Assembly: GCA_958295855.1 (NCBI GenBank)
Contig: OY282383.1
Span: forward strand, 3,700,481 to 3,764,480
DNA length: 64,000 nt
Direction: 5' to 3'
Source: an uncultured Poribacteria bacterium
GTDB taxonomy: Bacteria > Poribacteria > WGA-4E > WGA-3G
Of the stretch, positions 60,002-64,000 are shown one piece after another (positions within the stretch are counted from its first letter, which is position 1; the number at the start of each line of letters is the position of its first letter). The translations under genes and the position numbers were made by a program. The notes beneath the pieces were generated by a model that did no database searches, was not told the origin of the DNA, and saw only the letters and a list, made by a program, of their open reading frames with translations.

Positions 60002-60739
60002 CTAATAGCCTCCCTTAATCGCGCCCCATGTTGTGCTTAGCTTATCCTGTGCTTCTACAGGCAAAACTAGATCTTCAACGGCATCTCCGATAAAAATGTT
60101 ATCGAGATAAACGAGGCCGTAATGGCCGAACTTACCGGTTTTGAAGTCTCCATCTTCACCTTCTGTCGCTGGATCGATTTTGTCAAACGAAGTCTTGTCC
60201 TTCCGCTCTTTCAACTTGAAGGTGAATTCATCACCTGAGAGTATCAGTTGTGCACGATACCAGACCTCGGGTTCATTTTCCACCATCCCAGCCTGGATTT
60301 GTGCCCAACCGCCTTGGCGTTTGTAAAAGTGGTAATCTCTACCCCCTTGCCGCCGGTCGCTCAGATAGAACTTCTCACCGTCTTGGAAGCGGAAGACAAC
60401 ACCCATATAGAAATCATCGGGAAACATCATATCCCATTCAGCAACATAATCATCCCAGTTTGCATCGCCAATGACATAAATGGAGCCGCCGACATCATGC
60501 CGTGATTCATTAGATGCCTTGTCGGCAGTCAACAGCACCTTATTGTTCGCATCTTTTGGATCTGCAACAACTTCAGCGGTTGTACTTCCGTCGTGCCCGA
60601 CAATCCATTTTCCTGGTTCTTTGCCGACATCATCTTTTTCAAAATCGTCATGGAACAACAGCACCGCCGATGTATTCACCGAAGCAGTGATACCCAATGC
60701 CAAGACTGTGAATAGAAGAAATAGATTTCTGAAATGCAT
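60002..60739 (-). CDS. Secreted LamG-like protein with KLSTTWG tail
   Basis: 245 residues. Signal peptide ends ASVNTSA; the fold opens LLFHDDFEKDDVGKEPGKWIVGHDG, has GVVFRFQDGEKFYLSDRRQGG and EVWYRAQLILSGDEFTFKLKE, then GHYGLVYLDNIFIGD: a concanavalin-like domain of the type seen in 3-keto-glycoside hydrolase-related (DUF1080) proteins. Ends AQDKLSTTWGAIKGGY. Shine-Dalgarno AAGGAG. Confidence 0.75.
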   Translation of the reverse strand: MHFRNLFLLFTVLALGITASVNTSAVLLFHDDFEKDDVGKEPGKWIVGHDGSTTAEVVADPKDANNKVLLTADKASNESRHDVGGSIYVIGDANWDDYVAEWDMMFPDDFYMGVVFRFQDGEKFYLSDRRQGGRDYHFYKRQGGWAQIQAGMVENEPEVWYRAQLILSGDEFTFKLKERKDKTSFDKIDPATEGEDGDFKTGKFGHYGLVYLDNIFIGDAVEDLVLPVEAQDKLSTTWGAIKGGY

Positions 60740-60798
60740 TTTTTCTCCTTTAGGCTGCCTATATCATTTAATTTCTACCGTCTCTTTGTCTTGTGCTT

Positions 60799-60827
60799 AG
60801 TTTACCAGAATTTTGATCAAAAAACAA
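60799..60827 (-). promoter_or_regulatory. Possible promoter of the secreted protein
   Basis: Minus-strand TTGTTT (60822-60827), 17 bases, TAAACT (60799-60804). Modest match. Confidence 0.35.
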
Positions 60828-60970
60828 CGATATTTCTTTGAAAAGCTCCTATACACATTTCACTGCCAACGGGGCCAATACCAGATTAACTTCATTCTAA
60901 ATTTTATTAAACCATTCTCTGATATTTTCGTTAAATAAACATCTTTAAATCTCTGTGGGAGTTTCAATTT

Positions 60971-63424
60971 ATGCACGGGATGAGGCCGGGTTCATCTGTG
61001 AGGCGGGAATTTTTCCGGAAGAGCCCCTCTAATGGGCACCCCGCATTTGAGAAACAGGCTGACGAAGAGTTAACAACAATGGAGGAAATGCCCGAGGAAT
61101 TGGAGAATCGGGCACAGGCACTACTAGCAAACGGGGAAGAAATTAAGGTTGCCATTTCAACCGATCTGCAGTTTGACGGCACCTACGGCAAAGATTGGGT
61201 AATTGCTACAGACAAAAGGCTTATCGCTTTTAACCAGAACAGTACCCCTCAGCATCAACTTCGGGAAATTTCGCTTTCATCCGTAGAGGCGGTTGAGATT
61301 GTGGAGATGCACGGGAACAACATCCTGAAAGTTCGGATGCCGGAGAACGCGGTAGAGGTAGCACGCTACTCGCGCCGTGTCTCGCCAAAGTTCGACCTAG
61401 CAACGCCGGAGCTGGCAACACTAGTAAGCGAAGCGAATCCAAACGCGGAACAGGAGGCGCCCCACCGTCCGCAAGGTTCGGGTAAGAATAAGGACAAGTG
61501 TGAAACCTGCGGACACCCGATTCCGCGCTGGTCGGGGGTTTGCGTCAATTGTGTTGAAAAGCGCAAACTGATTTTCCGACTCATCAGATATGCGTACCCT
61601 TTCTGGCACGTCGCGGCACCAGCACTCGCATTGATGATGCTTATCCGCTTTGTTTCGCTCTATCCGACTTATCTCAGCAAAGAGGTTGTTGATAACGTTC
61701 TGGTACCAGCAGAACGGGCTGTTGTCGGTGCTACGGTAACCCAGACCGGTGCAGAAATCCCGCCACCGACGTGGGGGCACCTGAGCGGTATCGTCGATGG
61801 AATAGCGGAATGGATGACGCTGCCAGTCGCCGGGAGTTGGGGACATCTCGTAACGCTTATCCTTTTAATGGTGGGTTTCAACTTTTTCACCATGTCCGCT
61901 TCTGCGGTACGAGGGTATATGATGGCATGGGTGGGCCAAAATATCACGCGACGGCTCCGGAACGAGACTTATGAGCATCTCAACGCCCTCTCTCTCGATT
62001 TTTACAATGATCGCGATACCGGGAACCTGATGTCACGAATCACAGAGGATGTGGCGAGGCTTCGGGATTTCATTGCGAACGGGTTGCAAGATCTCATTGG
62101 TGACTCGTTAACGCTCATCTTTATCTGCGCCCTGATGTTCAACGAAAACTGGCGGCTTGCGCTCTGGACGTTGATACCGCTACCCTGCCTTATCTTTTTT
62201 ACTATCTTTTTTGGCCAGAAGATGAGCAAGGTCTTTTCGGTGTTATGGAAACGGTACGCCGACATCAGTTCCATCTTGGCGAGCACAATTCCTGGAGTGC
62301 GCGTTGTCAAAGCCTTTGCACGCGAACGCTACGAGATCAATCGGTTTAGCGAACAGACCTATCAGGTATTCCAAGGCGAAATGAACGCGGCAAAGTTGTG
62401 GACGCTTTACCGCCCGATTATGGAATTTATCATCTTCTCTGGTTCCATCCTGATCTGGTTAGTCGGGGGTTCGCAGATTTTTGGCGGCGCGTTAACGCTA
62501 GGGCAACTGATGATGTTTCATGGACTCATGGGACGCTTTTTCCGGCCAGTCTACACCCTCTGTCAGATGAACGAACGGTTTATCCGCGCAGCAACATCCG
62601 CGGATAGAGTGTTTGAGATTATGGACACACCACCAAGCGTTGCGGATAGAAAAGAGGCGGTTGAACTTTCAAACATTCGCGGGGCAGTTGAATTTAAGGA
62701 TGTCTATTTCTCTTACGACACGGAAAAGAATGCCCTGAACGGTATCAGTTTCGGTGCAGAACCGGGCGAAATGATTGGACTTGTTGGACACAGCGGCGCG
62801 GGAAAAAGCACCCTCATCAATTTGATTACCCGCTTCTACGATCCAAACGAAGGGACAATAAAAATAGATGGGCACGACACCCAGCAGGTTAAGCTGAAGG
62901 CGTTGCGGCAACAAATTGGCGTAGTGCTTCAAGATCCGTTCTTATTCCAAGGTTCAATAGCAGACAACATCGGTTATTCCAAGCCGGGGGCTTCTCGCCA
63001 TGAAATTATCGCTGCGGCGAAAGCCGCCAATGCGCACAACTTTATCGTTAAGTTCCCAGATGGCTACGATACGATGGTAGGGGAACGGGGCACACGTGTA
63101 TCCGGAGGCGAACGCCAGCGGATTTCCATCGCGCGCGCGATTCTGAAAAACCCGCGCATCCTCATCTTAGACGAAGCTACCTCGTCGGTTGACACCGAAA
63201 CGGAATCCAACATTCAGGAAGCATTGGAACGGCTCGTCCGAGGGCGTACCGTGTTTGCTATCGCGCACCGGTTGTCAACGCTCAAGTATGCAGATCGGCT
63301 AGTCGTGCTGAAAAATGGGAAAATTGACGAAATTGGTACGCATGAGGAACTCCTTGCTAAAGAGGGGACTTATGCGAGCTTGTGTGAGAAGCAGACAGAA
63401 TTGTCGAAGATTCGGGCATGGTAG
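60971..63424 (+). CDS. ABC transporter with N-terminal PH-like domain and zinc ribbon
   Basis: 817 residues as listed from 60971; an ATG at 61079 (781 residues) is the alternative. Region ~40-155 reads like a PH-type domain (GKDWVIATDKRLIAFNQ), then a zinc ribbon CETCGHPIPRWSGVCVNC (~177-194), then six membrane segments and an ATPase: Walker A GHSGAGKSTL, Q-loop VVLQDPF, signature VSGGERQRISIA, Walker B RILILDEATSS. Half-transporter of the exporter type. A DUF1854 gene follows directly, the known partner of transporters associated with cyanophycin metabolism genes. Confidence 0.85.
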   Translation: MHGMRPGSSVRREFFRKSPSNGHPAFEKQADEELTTMEEMPEELENRAQALLANGEEIKVAISTDLQFDGTYGKDWVIATDKRLIAFNQNSTPQHQLREISLSSVEAVEIVEMHGNNILKVRMPENAVEVARYSRRVSPKFDLATPELATLVSEANPNAEQEAPHRPQGSGKNKDKCETCGHPIPRWSGVCVNCVEKRKLIFRLIRYAYPFWHVAAPALALMMLIRFVSLYPTYLSKEVVDNVLVPAERAVVGATVTQTGAEIPPPTWGHLSGIVDGIAEWMTLPVAGSWGHLVTLILLMVGFNFFTMSASAVRGYMMAWVGQNITRRLRNETYEHLNALSLDFYNDRDTGNLMSRITEDVARLRDFIANGLQDLIGDSLTLIFICALMFNENWRLALWTLIPLPCLIFFTIFFGQKMSKVFSVLWKRYADISSILASTIPGVRVVKAFARERYEINRFSEQTYQVFQGEMNAAKLWTLYRPIMEFIIFSGSILIWLVGGSQIFGGALTLGQLMMFHGLMGRFFRPVYTLCQMNERFIRAATSADRVFEIMDTPPSVADRKEAVELSNIRGAVEFKDVYFSYDTEKNALNGISFGAEPGEMIGLVGHSGAGKSTLINLITRFYDPNEGTIKIDGHDTQQVKLKALRQQIGVVLQDPFLFQGSIADNIGYSKPGASRHEIIAAAKAANAHNFIVKFPDGYDTMVGERGTRVSGGERQRISIARAILKNPRILILDEATSSVDTETESNIQEALERLVRGRTVFAIAHRLSTLKYADRLVVLKNGKIDEIGTHEELLAKEGTYASLCEKQTELSKIRAW

Positions 63425-63477
63425 CCAACAACACGCTTGTAAAAAATCCGCCCTTAACTCTAAGGAGAACTAATTTG

Positions 63478-63987
63478 ATGCAAGAAGCAATGCAGATTAC
63501 AGATGAGGTGCAATTCCTTGACGCATCCAAGGTCAAAGTTACGCGGAGCGCGTTTGAGGAACTGATTGTCAAACTACCAGATGGGGAAACCCACACTAGC
63601 GTTGAGGCTGTCCGAACATTCCCATTAACCGATTCCAACAAATATATTGCGCTGTTGGATAGCGAAGGCGAGGAACTGGGCATCATTCAGGATATTAAGC
63701 AGCTCTCCCGAAATTCGGAGAAGGTGTTAGCATCGGAGTTGCAGAAGCGGTACTTTATGCCGAAGATTACCAAAATCCACGCGTTAGAGGGGCAGTTCGG
63801 CGTTACGCGCTGGGATGTTGAGACGAACCGCGGGCCGGTTCAGTTTGGGTTGCGCACCCGATACGATGTCGTCACCCTTGACAGCGGGCGAGTGTTTATT
63901 AAGGATGCAGATGGCAATCGTTACGAAATTGAGAACTATCACCGCTTAGATGCGACGAGTTTCGCCTTGCTTGAAACCCAAATGTAA
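63478..63987 (+). CDS. DUF1854 family protein
   Basis: 169 residues from the ATG at 63478 (AAGGAG ten bases ahead); the frame is open to 63418, overlapping the transporter stop. DUF1854 features: FPLTDSNKYIALLDSEGEELGII near residue 45, SELQKRYFMPKITKIHALEG, and DGNRYEIENYHRLD at the end. It is found next to ABC transporters near cyanophycin metabolism genes in other bacteria. No cyanophycin gene is visible here. Confidence 0.85.
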   Translation: MQEAMQITDEVQFLDASKVKVTRSAFEELIVKLPDGETHTSVEAVRTFPLTDSNKYIALLDSEGEELGIIQDIKQLSRNSEKVLASELQKRYFMPKITKIHALEGQFGVTRWDVETNRGPVQFGLRTRYDVVTLDSGRVFIKDADGNRYEIENYHRLDATSFALLETQM

Positions 63988-64000
63988 ATTGTTGAAGGCG

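Noticed and set aside
1..64000. tRNA, rRNA or conventional insertion sequences
   Set aside because: I scanned for typical tRNA and rRNA strings and for transposase motifs and recognised none; a covariance-model search would be needed to exclude tRNA fully.

Overview
This 64-kb window looks like a chromosome segment of a Candidatus Poribacteria-like bacterium. The assignment is inferred from gene content: several phytanoyl-CoA dioxygenase (PhyH) family genes, a sulfatase-fold enzyme, mandelate-racemase-type enolases, Gfo/Idh oxidoreductases, secreted LamG and lamin-tail proteins, and a very high density of short palindromic repeats. No rRNA, tRNA, CRISPR array or conventional insertion sequence was recognised.

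Layout. 1-8.1 kb is a conflict-gene block on the minus strand: an Rpn-type PD-(D/E)XK nuclease with extra tandem copies of its 3' end, a large type III-Mod-like DNA methyltransferase, a DUF433/DUF5615 toxin-antitoxin set with a 748-bp duplication, and a porin-like protein. 8.1-12 kb is a plus-strand operon under sigma-70- and sigma-54-like promoters: a secreted LamG protein, a peroxiredoxin-like lipoprotein with an in-frame TGA (probable selenocysteine) followed by a good bacterial SECIS hairpin, a Tat-exported DUF362 protein and a small lipoprotein. 12-19 kb carries catabolic genes (Dabb, sulfatase-fold, double metallo-beta-lactamase, glyoxalase/VOC, PhyH) and a HigBA pair. 19-22.4 kb holds two paralogues of an unrecognised family of about 400 residues, separated by palindromic repeats. 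22.5-28.5 kb is a second conflict island, all on the minus strand: ABC-type ATPase, DUF4276 TOPRIM-like protein and ThsB-like TIR protein in a tight operon, then two tandemly duplicated ATPase-nuclease fusions. 28.6-35 kb has a coiled-coil protein, a PEP-hydrolase-family TIM barrel, a methyltransferase-endonuclease fusion, a membrane cytochrome b-c fusion, PhyH and an enolase. 35-41.6 kb is a repeat-rich stretch around a 1206-residue lamin-tail protein and a coiled-coil repeat protein. 41.7-50.6 kb is catabolic (Gfo/Idh, two PhyH, ThDP enzyme, two LamG proteins, enolase, M14 peptidase). 50.8-64 kb has a NuoE-NuoF fusion, MFS transporter, QueC, a second Rpn gene with a duplicated 3' end, a HAD hydrolase, a LarA-like protein and an ABC transporter with a DUF1854 partner.

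Themes. (1) Both Rpn genes have a strong internal Shine-Dalgarno plus ATG just before the repeat-containing C-terminal region, and in both loci that region has been tandemly duplicated, so that stand-alone small proteins could be made. This fits intragenic RpnS-type antitoxins. (2) Five secreted proteins share the C-terminal tail GKL(T/A)TTWGxLK, a candidate sorting or anchoring tag. (3) Palindromic repeats lie inside five reading frames without breaking them, resembling Rickettsia palindromic elements. (4) Tandem direct duplications of 0.4-1.75 kb recur at nuclease and toxin-antitoxin genes. Everything here is read by eye; no database search was run.
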